This document shows, piece by piece, positions 54,075-62,398 of a DNA stretch of 64,000 bases. Made by a program: the position numbers and the translations under genes. Source of the DNA: Chloroflexota bacterium (GTDB lineage Bacteria; Chloroflexota; UBA11872; VXOZ01). The stretch lies in contig CATQHC010000002.1 in NCBI GenBank assembly GCA_958295775.1, forward strand, positions 1,139,830 to 1,203,829. The letters are read 5' to 3'. Below the pieces are notes generated by a model. The model saw only the letters and a program-made list of their open reading frames with translations. It made no database searches and was not told the origin of the DNA. Numbering within the stretch: position 1 is the first letter of the stretch; every line of letters begins with the position of its first letter.

Positions 54075-55565
54075 CTATTGGCGCAGCAGTTCCTGCATTG
54101 CGATGGATACCTGCTGAGCCGCATCGGCCACGGTACTTTGGCCGCTCAAGACCGGCCCCATGAGGTGTTGTTGGAAGAGTGCCTGCAGGTACGGCGCAAG
54201 CAAGGGCGGCACGCCCCGGCTGTAGCCGAGTGCATCGGAAATGATGTTCGCATCCTCAATTCTCAGGCTCGGCCGCACCTGTTTGATTCGTTCGCCGGTG
54301 ACGTTGTAGACCGGATAGCCGAAGAATGTAACGGGCAATTGGGAGAGTTGCCGTGCGAGCACGACCGCCGCCTGTGCCGCGAGGCCGGTGTCTTGCGCTT
54401 GCGCGCCCACACCCAGTCCGGCCACTGGCGACACCCACGTTGCCTGGCCTGCATCCACCGGCATGGCCGCGGCATGAATTCGCTCCGCGCCAAGCCCTTG
54501 CCCGCCGCCTGAGCGTACGGCAGTAGCCAGGCGCGCACGTTCGCTGGGCTGTACGCCGCCACCGCCACCGCCACCGCCGCCGCCTCTTTGGGGCAGTTGG
54601 TCGAAACTGACCACTTCCATGCCGTCGCGACCCGCACGCAGAGTTGCGAAGGTGCCTTCCGGCGGATTTGGCGCAATTTGATGGAGCGTTATCATATCAC
54701 GCCAGAGCTCAATTCCCTTTATTGCTTCCGGTTCGGCAAGGCGCACGTCGCCGCCTTGGGACCCGAACACCTCGCCACCGTGACTCCATATCAGGCTCAA
54801 CAGCAGCGGCACAGAGGCATGGGCGTAAGTCCCCCACTGCGAACCGTCATCGTTGCTGAAAGTGAGGCGCTTCCCCGCTTCGATCATCTCCATCCAGGTC
54901 CACGCGCTACCGGGGGCAGCTACTCCAGCATCTGCGAGAAGGTCGGAATCATACGTGAGCGTATTGATGGAACTGGAGAGTGGCAAGACGAGCGCTTGCC
55001 CTTGCCAACTCACCGCCTCCAGCGCCCCGGGCGCAAAATCTGAGAGATCAATGCTGCCGTCTACACGAGTAGCTTGCTCGAAAGGCTCGATGATACCCTC
55101 AGAATAGAGCAGTGGGAGTTCGTTGATATTGCTAATCATCAAGATGTCCGGCAGCGGATCGCCGCTGGCCAATTGTCCGCTTGCCGCTGCCTCGTTCAGC
55201 GTGTCGGCAATCGGACTGAATGGCGTTGGCGTAGGCTCTGGGTTAGCGGTGGTTGCGCCAAAGAAAGCGGCAAAGTTGAAGTTAGGCCCCGGCGGCACAA
55301 CGGTGAGGTTTACCTCCATCTGAAAGCCTAAGCTCTGGTCGTTTATCTCGTTCGCTGCGGTCTGGAGGCTGGCCAGGATATTTCCGGCCTGCGCTGCTTG
55401 AAAATTAGCCCCTTGCCCCTGAGGAAGAAAGACTGCGACGTGTACAGTCTTCTCGCCGGAATCTCCACCAACCAAGTCTTCAAAGAAACCACAACCTGAC
55501 GCAAGACTTGCCGCCAGCGGCACGCCCCCAACCAGACCGAGAAACGAACGACGCGTCATTGCCAT
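54075..55565 (-). CDS. Extracellular solute-binding lipoprotein, family 1, with poly-Gly run
   Basis: 496 residues. Tat-like TRRSFLGLVGG and lipobox SGC, followed by a family 1 sugar-type binding body (NINELPLLYSEGIIEPFEQA, LPLSSSINTLTYDSDLL, GSAWTWMEMIEAGKRL). A run of ten glycines lies in the second half, encoded by GCC/ACC triplet repeats near 54551-54591. It starts at the ATG at 55565 with GGAG 9 nt upstream. No ABC permease or ATPase is nearby, so it is an orphan; the Gly run could be a flexible loop or slippage product. Confidence 0.83.
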   Translation of the reverse strand: MAMTRRSFLGLVGGVPLAASLASGCGFFEDLVGGDSGEKTVHVAVFLPQGQGANFQAAQAGNILASLQTAANEINDQSLGFQMEVNLTVVPPGPNFNFAAFFGATTANPEPTPTPFSPIADTLNEAAASGQLASGDPLPDILMISNINELPLLYSEGIIEPFEQATRVDGSIDLSDFAPGALEAVSWQGQALVLPLSSSINTLTYDSDLLADAGVAAPGSAWTWMEMIEAGKRLTFSNDDGSQWGTYAHASVPLLLSLIWSHGGEVFGSQGGDVRLAEPEAIKGIELWRDMITLHQIAPNPPEGTFATLRAGRDGMEVVSFDQLPQRGGGGGGGGGGVQPSERARLATAVRSGGGQGLGAERIHAAAMPVDAGQATWVSPVAGLGVGAQAQDTGLAAQAAVVLARQLSQLPVTFFGYPVYNVTGERIKQVRPSLRIEDANIISDALGYSRGVPPLLAPYLQALFQQHLMGPVLSGQSTVADAAQQVSIAMQELLRQ

Positions 55566-56117
55566 CTCACATCTCTCCTCATGCGACTGCAAGTTATCTC
55601 TTTGTTAACCGCCTCACACATCACGGTTCCTCGTGTATCGGCTAAGCGCAACAGTCCCCCATACAACTAACATTCATGCTTTACGCCTACGTTAGGGTGT
55701 CCCTTGAGAGTATAGACGAATCGATGTTGACAATCCATTGTCTCTTGTCACACTGCATGTGCTGCCTTGTACAGAATCCATCGGCAAAGAATGCGGCACT
55801 TTCCCACACATGTTGATGGTACTGCCTAATTGTCAAGAGAATGTGAAGAAGTGTAGAAATAGAAGAAGCGTTGGGGTCAACGTGGGGCGCAACTTGGACA
55901 AGAGAGCCACCATAGGGAGCGGAGCAGGCGCTGAAGGAGACACACCCCAGTTCCGCTGCGTCTTCGTTGTCAACAGAGCAAGTCCGTTGGCGCCGCCGTG
56001 TTATCACGGCAGAATAAAAAGAAACCGTTCATGGTCCGTCTGGGACTTAGCGTAGCCCCCTCACCACGAACGGTCTCTTTGGCCGTCCACTCTTCTGCTC
56101 GGTCTGCCGGCCAATTC
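55566..56117. other. Intergenic with terminator and small palindrome
   Basis: 552 bp. It contains a GACAAT-CC-ATTGTC inverted repeat (55729-55742) upstream of the binding-protein gene, and the dehydrogenase terminator at 56010-56073. No gene is seen. Confidence 0.55.
56010..56073 (-). terminator. Terminator of the Gfo/Idh/MocA gene
   Basis: On the minus strand CCGTTCGTGG (56073-56064) pairs with 56034-56025 (one mismatch, long loop), followed by TTTCTTTTTATT. Confidence 0.65.
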
Positions 56118-57098
56118 CTAGAGAGGCAGAGTGATGTCTCCACCTTGCTCAGCCGACATAAAGGTCGCCAGACACACCTCCAAGGCACGGCGACCGTCGT
56201 GGCCGTCGGGCATGGGGGTCGTACCGTTGCGCGCGCAGTCATAGAACGCGGCGAGTTGGTTGTGCATCCCCACGCTATTGGGTTCGGATTCAATCTCCTC
56301 GCGTTTGCCGTCATGGGTAACTAATACCGGCCCCGAGTGTCTATTGAGATGAATTGCACCCTTCGTACCGGCGATGCCGAAGTTCGACGCGCCTGCCGGG
56401 TAGATCTGGCTGCTGTGCAGCGAACCGATCGCGCCGTTCGTATAGTTCAGGGTCGAAATGAATGTGTCCTCGATGTCTGTGTTGGCAAACGTGCCGAACG
56501 TGGCGTTGCCGTGCACTGACGCCACCGGACCACCCATCCAGAGCAATAGGTCGAGTTCGTGCACCGACGAGGACCACGTGCCGCCCACCAGTTCCCGGCT
56601 TAGGCGCCACTCGCCCACACCTACGGGCGGGCGTCCGCTCAGGCGCGTCGACCACGCCAACTTTAGATCGCCGATGTCACCGTTTTGCAGGCGCTTGTGC
56701 ACCTCGACGTAGACCGGCCAATACCGCATCACGAAACCCAGCATCAGCGGCACACCATTGTTCGCAGCGGCTTCGATCATGGCATCGCAGTCATCGAGCT
56801 TCAGTGCCATCGGCTTTTCGCAAAAGACGGCAACACCGGCATTTGCCGCATCCACGCAGATTTCACGATGCGTCGAAGTGGGCGTTACGACCAAGACGGC
56901 ATCCAGATTCTCGTTCAGAAGTTCCTTGTGGCTGGTAAACGCCTTGACGCCATGCTCGTCTGCCACCGCTTGGGCGGACTCGATATTCACGTCTACCACG
57001 CCGACCAATTCGATACCATCCATCTCATGCGAAATCTTGGCCTCGCTCGGTCCGAGGCCGCCGCACCCAACTACACCGGTTCGTAACGTGCCTGCCAT
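56118..57098 (-). CDS. Gfo/Idh/MocA-family NAD(P)-dependent oxidoreductase
   Basis: 326 residues. Rossmann motif GVVGCGGLGP near residue 8, the family's EKP segment VFCEKPMALKLDDCDAM near 95, and a C-terminal beta-sheet domain with GGTWSSSVHELDLLLWMGGP (catalytic-type His). Members oxidise sugars or inositols. The ATG at 57098 with GAGGAG upstream is preferred; the upstream extension carries no family sequence. It is divergent from a second family member 202 bp away. Confidence 0.9.
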   Translation of the reverse strand: MAGTLRTGVVGCGGLGPSEAKISHEMDGIELVGVVDVNIESAQAVADEHGVKAFTSHKELLNENLDAVLVVTPTSTHREICVDAANAGVAVFCEKPMALKLDDCDAMIEAAANNGVPLMLGFVMRYWPVYVEVHKRLQNGDIGDLKLAWSTRLSGRPPVGVGEWRLSRELVGGTWSSSVHELDLLLWMGGPVASVHGNATFGTFANTDIEDTFISTLNYTNGAIGSLHSSQIYPAGASNFGIAGTKGAIHLNRHSGPVLVTHDGKREEIESEPNSVGMHNQLAAFYDCARNGTTPMPDGHDGRRALEVCLATFMSAEQGGDITLPL

Positions 57099-57300
57099 AG
57101 CCGGACTCTCCTCTTCACTTGCTCGGGTTGGACACATCCGATTGCCACGCTCGGATTTGGACACCATGATAGCAGGTAGCATCAACATTGGGAATAATGC
57201 TGCGGCACGCAGTGCCGCCGTCACCTCGGCGCTGCCTCGGACAAACCAATGTCGTTACAATAGAGCCAACAGGAATTCGGCAGTCACGTAGGAGATGACA

Positions 57301-58344
57301 ATGGCGGACAAGTATCGCGTTGGCATAATCGGTTGCGGTTGGATGGGCAAGTCGCACGCGCAGGCGTATGCGGAATTGGATTCCGTTCAGATGGTAGCTG
57401 CATCCGACACCCATCCCAAGGCCCTAGCGGAATTGCAGAGCGAGCATAGTATTCCCGGCGGCTATGCCGATTATCATGACATGCTGGCCAAAGAAGACCT
57501 GGACATCGTCAGCGTCTGTTCCTGGCCGGGGTTGCATGCGCCTATGACGATTGCCGCCGCGGAAGCGAAGGTGTCCGGCATCATCTGCGAGAAGCCCATG
57601 GCGCGCACGCTTGGCGAAGCCGATGTCATGATTGCGGCTGCCGAGCAGCACGGCGCCAAGCTCGTGATCGGACACCAGGGCCGCTTTCGCAAGCAGACGA
57701 ACGCAATACGAGACCTGATATCCGATGGCGCTATCGGACGCGTGGAGATGCTCTACATCCAGCAGAGCGGAGGACTGACAAATAGCTCCATCCACAATGT
57801 GGACTACGCGCGCTACATTCTCGGCGATCCAAAAGTGGCGTGGGTGATGGGGTCGGTGGAACGCCGCACCGATCGCTACGAGCGCGCTCAGCGCATTGAG
57901 GACCGCGCCCAAGCCTTGATTGGCTTTGCCGGCGGCGCGCGCGGGATCTTGGAATCGGACATCGGCGACGACCGGCGCGTGCAGCCCTGCATCGTCTATG
58001 GGTCTCACGGCAGCATCTTCCCGGGGAGCGGCGGAATTCGACTGTTGACTTCCGCCGGCAGCAAGGAGATTTCGTTCAACGAGCCCAATGCCCAGACACT
58101 CCAAGCGCAAGAAATGATCGATTGGCTGCAGGGACGGCGTGAACATCGCGGCCACGCCCAGAACGGCCGGCAGGCGTTGGAAGTGTTGCTGGCGATTTCA
58201 GCTTCAACCTATACTCGTGGCATCGTCAATTTCCCCTTGGAAATTTCCGATTATCCCTTGGAGCTTGCCGTCGAAGAAGGCGTACTGCCGGTTGAGCAAC
58301 CGGGCGCGTACGATATCCGCGGTTATCTGGTGCGGAAAGACTAA
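57301..58344 (+). CDS. Gfo/Idh/MocA-family NAD(P)-dependent oxidoreductase
   Basis: 347 residues: YRVGIIGCGWMGKSHAQAY at the start, ICEKPMARTLGEADVM (EKP Lys) near 96, and SIHNVDYARYILGDP as the substrate-side His/Asp motif. It is only distantly similar to the divergent neighbour. The ATG at 57301 is preferred because GGAG ends 6 nt upstream. It likely oxidises a sugar or cyclitol; the specific substrate is unknown. Confidence 0.9.
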   Translation: MADKYRVGIIGCGWMGKSHAQAYAELDSVQMVAASDTHPKALAELQSEHSIPGGYADYHDMLAKEDLDIVSVCSWPGLHAPMTIAAAEAKVSGIICEKPMARTLGEADVMIAAAEQHGAKLVIGHQGRFRKQTNAIRDLISDGAIGRVEMLYIQQSGGLTNSSIHNVDYARYILGDPKVAWVMGSVERRTDRYERAQRIEDRAQALIGFAGGARGILESDIGDDRRVQPCIVYGSHGSIFPGSGGIRLLTSAGSKEISFNEPNAQTLQAQEMIDWLQGRREHRGHAQNGRQALEVLLAISASTYTRGIVNFPLEISDYPLELAVEEGVLPVEQPGAYDIRGYLVRKD

Positions 58345-58436
58345 GCGGAGTACACTGGGATAAAGCCGTACACACATTGAATGGCTCTCCCACTAATTGC
58401 GGCCCATAGCCGTACGAGAGTTGCATGCCGATATAC

Positions 58437-58583
58437 GGGTAGCGCAGGTTGGCAACCGGGTAGCGCAGGTTGGCAACCGGGTAGCGCAGGTTGGCAACCG
58501 GGTAGCACAGGTTCGCAACCGGGTAGCGCAGGTTGGCAACCGGGTAGCGCAGGTTGGCAACCGGGTAGCGCAGGTTTGTAACC
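58437..58583. repeat. Seven-unit 21-bp tandem array of family B repeat
   Basis: Seven uninterrupted units of GGGTAGCGCAGGTTGGCAACC; unit 4 (58500-58520) differs at two bases and the last unit runs on into CTGCGG to make a complete family B palindrome. Each unit contains a GGTT-GGC-AACC mini-hairpin. Because 21 is a multiple of three it creates long spurious frames on both strands. It fills most of the 341-bp gap 58345-58685. Confidence 0.95.
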
Positions 58584-58685
58584 TGCGGCTCTTGGCAGCA
58601 CCCTAATGAGAAGAATGAGACCACGTACCTAGGCACATTTGCCCGGTCATTCATAGCACTGGGCGCAAGACAAGGAGCGAATGAC

Positions 58686-59732
58686 ATGGCGGTACAGAGC
58701 GCGCAAATCTTGTCGCAGGACGAATTGGCAGCGAAACTGGCAGAGCAGCCCCGCGTCGAACTGGGCACGTTTCCTACGCCTTTGGATGCCTGTCCTCGCC
58801 TCTCTGAGGCCGTAGGCGGGCCGCCGCTCTACATCAAGCGGGACGACCTCACCGGACTTGCGCTCGGCGGCAACAAGACCCGCAACTTGGAATTCCAAAT
58901 AGGTTCGGCTATTGCGCAGGGCTGTGACAGCGTGGTCGCGGGTGCGGACGCGCAGTCAAACCAGTGCCGCCAGGCCTCCGCGGCCTGTGCGAAAGTGGGG
59001 CTCGATTGCTTCCTCGTGCTTTCCGGCGGCTTGCACACGGAGCTCCAGGGCAACCTTCTCCTCGACCACATCTTTGGGGCAGACGTCACTGTGCTGGAAG
59101 ACGCGACCATCGACAATCTGCAGGAGCGGATCGATCCCATCGAGGCGGAGTTGCGCGCGCAGGGACGCAAGCCCTACCGCATCACCAGCATGTATCCGGA
59201 ACCGGCGTTGCGGGCCATGTGCGGCTACTTGAGCTGTGCGCTCGAGCTTTCCACACAGCTCTCGTCACTGCCGCAGCCACCGAGCACTATCTTCATCACT
59301 TCCGGCTCGGGCACGACCCACGCGGGCTTTGCCGCCGGCATCAAAGTCTTGGGATTGCCCATCAAGGTGGTTGGCATCTCCATCAAGGAACCCGCGGACG
59401 AGCAGCGCGAAAACGTGGCGGCGCGGTCGCAACGGCTCGCGGAACAGCTAGAAATCCCCTGCGGTCTCTCTGAGGATGAGGTCCACGTGTCCGGCGACTA
59501 CATCGGTGAGAAGTACGGCTTGACGACTCCGGAGGGACTGGAAGCCATTCGGCTCACGGCACAGCATGAAGGCATCCTGCTCGATCCGGTCTACACCGGC
59601 AAGACGATGGCCGGCATCATCGCCATGGCGCGCGCCGGCGAACTGCCTGCGGAGCAGCCGGTGATCATGGTCCACACCGGCGGTATTCCGGCAATCTTCG
59701 CCTACCACGAAGAAATTATGTCAGCGCTTTAG
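58686..59732 (+). CDS. PLP-dependent ACC deaminase/D-cysteine desulfhydrase family protein
   Basis: 348 residues of the fold-type II PLP family: LGTFPTPLDACPRL, LYIKRDDLTGLALGGNKTRNLE with Schiff-base Lys64, ADAQSNQCRQ and SGSGTTHAGFAAG (phosphate-binding), HTGGIPAIFAY at the end. Candidates are D-cysteine desulfhydrase, 1-aminocyclopropane-1-carboxylate deaminase or L-cysteate sulfo-lyase; sequence by eye cannot separate them. ATG start with AAGGAG 6 nt upstream. Confidence 0.88.
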   Translation: MAVQSAQILSQDELAAKLAEQPRVELGTFPTPLDACPRLSEAVGGPPLYIKRDDLTGLALGGNKTRNLEFQIGSAIAQGCDSVVAGADAQSNQCRQASAACAKVGLDCFLVLSGGLHTELQGNLLLDHIFGADVTVLEDATIDNLQERIDPIEAELRAQGRKPYRITSMYPEPALRAMCGYLSCALELSTQLSSLPQPPSTIFITSGSGTTHAGFAAGIKVLGLPIKVVGISIKEPADEQRENVAARSQRLAEQLEIPCGLSEDEVHVSGDYIGEKYGLTTPEGLEAIRLTAQHEGILLDPVYTGKTMAGIIAMARAGELPAEQPVIMVHTGGIPAIFAYHEEIMSAL

Positions 59733-59823
59733 GCGTCGCAGCGCACTGGCCGGCCGCATGCGGCTGCAATCGATTCTCGCGAGCTATTGTGAGTGAATTG
59801 CCCGGTAGCCTACCGGCGCCAAC

Positions 59824-60204
59824 CTAGCCCGCCGTCCCGTCCTTGCGGCTGTGGAGGAGAATTAGATTGCCGTCTGGGTCAGCGATCCCAGCCGCGTAAC
59901 AGGTGGCCTGTTCGCCGGGCTCAAGGATCACGCTTACCCCCCGCGCTCGCAGTTCGTCAGTGGCCTGCTGCACGTCGTCGACCGCGATAGCAATGGTACC
60001 GCCGCGGTCCGCTCCATTCACGGCGTAGTCGCCCCGAGTCGCTCGCAGCGCGAGCACAGTTGGAGTGTCACCGACCACAAACTCCACCCAACCCGGATCG
60101 ATCCACGCGTAGAGCGTGAGACCCAGCGTGTTCTCGTAGAATTCCGCGCTCTTGCCGATGTCACTGACGGTGTAGCAAAAGAAGTCGACGCCTCTCGGTT
60201 TCAT
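59824..60204 (-). CDS. VOC-family protein (glyoxalase/bleomycin-resistance fold)
   Basis: 126 residues with the two-module VOC layout: FFCYTVSDIGKSAEFYENTLGL at the start, IAIAVDDVQQATDELRARGV in the middle and YAAGIADPDGNLILLHS at the end, the last being the family's signature. The function could be a small metal-dependent lyase/dioxygenase or a binding protein. ATG start with GGAGG only 4 nt upstream. It is convergent to the PLP gene. Confidence 0.87.
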   Translation of the reverse strand: MKPRGVDFFCYTVSDIGKSAEFYENTLGLTLYAWIDPGWVEFVVGDTPTVLALRATRGDYAVNGADRGGTIAIAVDDVQQATDELRARGVSVILEPGEQATCYAAGIADPDGNLILLHSRKDGTAG

Positions 60205-60586
60205 GAGGCCTCCTCAATTGAGCAACATCACTTTGGTTAAGCCCCGACGCACGCTGCGCTTATCCTGAAAATGGCCGGCACAGCGTAGTTTGCCCAGATC
60301 ATAGCAGAAGAAAGCTACGAGTCTCGCAGTTTCTATCCATTCTACAGCAGTCACTGGGACAGCAGAGTGGCTCAGCCTCCACTCTATACGCGTGCATACC
60401 CAGCGCTCAACTCGTTCATGCCCCGCGTTCTGGCGCTCCTTCCAGGTGGTTGCGGCTCAGCTGTCTTGACGAGTCGCTCACACTCATATAAAACTATATA
60501 TGAGATTGAGACGTTGCCATATTGAGAAGATGGTTGCATTCGCAATCGCTCCTCGGTCGTAGGCACAAGACACATGGAGGTATTCC
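60205..60586. other. Divergent intergenic region with promoter
   Basis: 382 bp between the VOC gene and the binding-protein gene. It carries the promoter/operator at 60466-60504; nothing else was recognised. Confidence 0.5.
60466..60504 (+). promoter_or_regulatory. Promoter with overlapping inverted repeat before a binding-protein gene
   Basis: TTGACG (60466-60471) with TATAAA/TAAAAC 15 to 17 bp downstream. CTCATATA (60483-60490) and TATATGAG (60497-60504) form a perfect 8-bp inverted repeat over the -10 region, as expected for a repressor site. Confidence 0.5.
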
Positions 60587-60589
60587 GTG

Positions 60590-62002
60590 ATGAGTAAAGT
60601 GCGTACTATGAAAGTCACCCGTCGCACCGCGCTCGCCGGCGCGGGAGCCGGCGCGCTGAGCGTGCTGATTGCCGCTGCGTGCGGACAGGCGACCGTGGCC
60701 ACGCCGGAGGAAGCGCCGAAGGCTGAGATGAAGGAGGAGGCGCCCAAGGCTGAAGCTACGGCAATGCCCGAGGCCGAAACGGTAACCATCTCTATGATTT
60801 CAGCAGAAAAGCCAACCACGCGACCGGTGCTGGAGCCTATTCTCGCTGATTTCGCCGAGGAAATGCCGAACATCGCAGTTGATTTGGTGCCCTCCGGCGG
60901 CTGGGGTGAGGTGCGAACGAAGTTCTACGCGGCGCAAGCGGCCGGCGACCCCATCAACATTATGGAAAACGGCTGGAGCGCGGTTCTCACCACGTATGAG
61001 ACGGGCGTGACTATCGACCTGGCGCCCCTCTTTGCCCGCGACAAGATCGATACCGCTGCTACTTTCGCTGCCCCGGCTATCAACATGTGGACGGTGGAAG
61101 GCCGAATTCTGGGCATGCCCATCACCATGTCGGTAGATTCAATGGCCTACAACGTGGAGATCTTTGAGGCGGCCGGCATCAACCCGCTACCCGTAGACCT
61201 CAACGACACCGACTGGAATATGGAAGCCCTTTTGGACTTGTCGACGCAGCTCACCAATGAAGATCGCACGCAGTTCGGCCATGGCGGCGGCATCACGTGC
61301 TCCAATGGCGGCGGCATCGGCACCGGCACCTTCTGGGGAGTGGGACCGTGGGACTCGGAGGCCAAGCGCGCAACCATAGATACGCCTGAGTTCATCAATG
61401 CACTGGAATGGTGGCGCGATTTTGGCGACAAGCACCGCGTAACACCCAACGCTGAGGAACGCGAGGCTGCCATGGGCGGCCAATCGGGCAATGTCTTCAT
61501 GTCCGGTAAGGTGGCCATGCAGCTCACGTGCACGTCTTTCCGTGACGCGCCGTTCACATGGGCGCTGGCAACTATGCCCTACTCGGGTGAGGGCCCGAGC
61601 CAGTCAGGCCGCACCTGGACGCACCCGTTGCAGATGGCGGATGACGGCGCCGACACCAACGATCTGGCATGGGAGCTCTTCAAGTGGCTCCTCAAACCAG
61701 AAAACGGCGGACGCTACCCGCCTTCGGCCGGCCACGTCGTGTCGCCGCTCCTGGATGACAACGCGTCCACACTGGCGCAGGAGGGCTACAAGAACAGCCT
61801 GGGCGTTGACCCCAGATCCTTCCTCCTCCACTCGCGTACCACGAAACCGGCAGGCTGGGGCCTCTGGACGTTTACGGAGTTTGGAGACATCTCCGGCGAC
61901 ATGAATGGTCAATACCGCGAGTTTCTCGCCGGCAATCTCACCGGTGCGGAATATGCTCGCTGGGCGGCCGACCTCATCAACGCCACGCTCGGCGACAAGT
62001 AG
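60590..62002 (+). CDS. Extracellular solute-binding lipoprotein, family 1, Tat-like signal
   Basis: 470 residues. Twin-arginine-like VTRRTALAGAGAG and lipobox AAAC, an acidic Ala/Glu linker, and a family 1 sugar-type binding body (FAEEMPNIAVDLVPSGGWGEVRTKFYAAQAAGDPIN, GLWTFTEFGDI near the end). An overlapping GTG one codon earlier is an equally spaced alternative (GGAGG upstream). No permease or ATPase follows, so it is the third orphan of this type in the window. A likely repressor site overlaps its promoter. Confidence 0.85.
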   Translation: MSKVRTMKVTRRTALAGAGAGALSVLIAAACGQATVATPEEAPKAEMKEEAPKAEATAMPEAETVTISMISAEKPTTRPVLEPILADFAEEMPNIAVDLVPSGGWGEVRTKFYAAQAAGDPINIMENGWSAVLTTYETGVTIDLAPLFARDKIDTAATFAAPAINMWTVEGRILGMPITMSVDSMAYNVEIFEAAGINPLPVDLNDTDWNMEALLDLSTQLTNEDRTQFGHGGGITCSNGGGIGTGTFWGVGPWDSEAKRATIDTPEFINALEWWRDFGDKHRVTPNAEEREAAMGGQSGNVFMSGKVAMQLTCTSFRDAPFTWALATMPYSGEGPSQSGRTWTHPLQMADDGADTNDLAWELFKWLLKPENGGRYPPSAGHVVSPLLDDNASTLAQEGYKNSLGVDPRSFLLHSRTTKPAGWGLWTFTEFGDISGDMNGQYREFLAGNLTGAEYARWAADLINATLGDK

Positions 62003-62102
62003 GAAGTTGCCTGGGCAGTGAGGGCGGTGAGATGCCCTTGGACTCAGTTCGCTTGCGGGTCAGTGGCCGGCGAACTACTGCCAACCGCGGTTAGACAGAT
62101 GC

Positions 62103-62130
62103 GTAGGGGCACGATATATCGTGCCCCTAC
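62103..62130. repeat. 28-bp perfect palindrome, dispersed repeat family A, copy 2
   Basis: Arms GTAGGGGCACGATA and complement. It is identical to the copy at 4120-4147 except for a paired change that keeps the palindrome. Confidence 0.85.
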
Positions 62131-62173
62131 CTGCGCAGTGCCCCACCGGGCTGCCGACGGGATTCGCTCTATC

Positions 62174-62195
62174 GTCATTCCCGCTTTCGCGGAAA
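62174..62195. repeat. Dispersed repeat family E, copy 2
   Basis: GTCATTCCCGCTTTCGCGGA; its core TTCCCGCTTTCGCGG is shared with 36211-36228. Confidence 0.55.
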
Positions 62196-62398
62196 TCTGC
62201 TCTTGCAGAATTTCTCTGCCTTGCTGAGCGAAGTGGTAAGAAAACCACATGCGCATGCGCTATCTCCTTTACATACTTCTCCCATTCAGTTGAAGAGCCA
62301 GGAAGCAGTTGAAGTGCAGGGCCTCAGCGAGACAGTTTCAAACGCTTGAGATTCATCGCTCCCGCACGGAGTGACGGCTACGCGGAAAGAGAGCTAAT

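Larger units (their letters stand above)
62003..62398. other. Intergenic with two dispersed palindromes
   Basis: 396 bp. It holds the second family A palindrome (62103-62130) and a family E element (62174-62195). No gene is seen. Confidence 0.6.

Noticed and set aside
58437-58583. Possible CRISPR array
   Set aside because: Units are directly adjacent with no unique spacers and no cas genes nearby.
58226-58768. A 180-codon minus-strand frame, and two plus-strand frames, with YPVANLR-type peptide repeats
   Set aside because: They are generated by the 21-bp tandem array, which is open in several frames; the repeated peptide is a by-product of DNA repeats.
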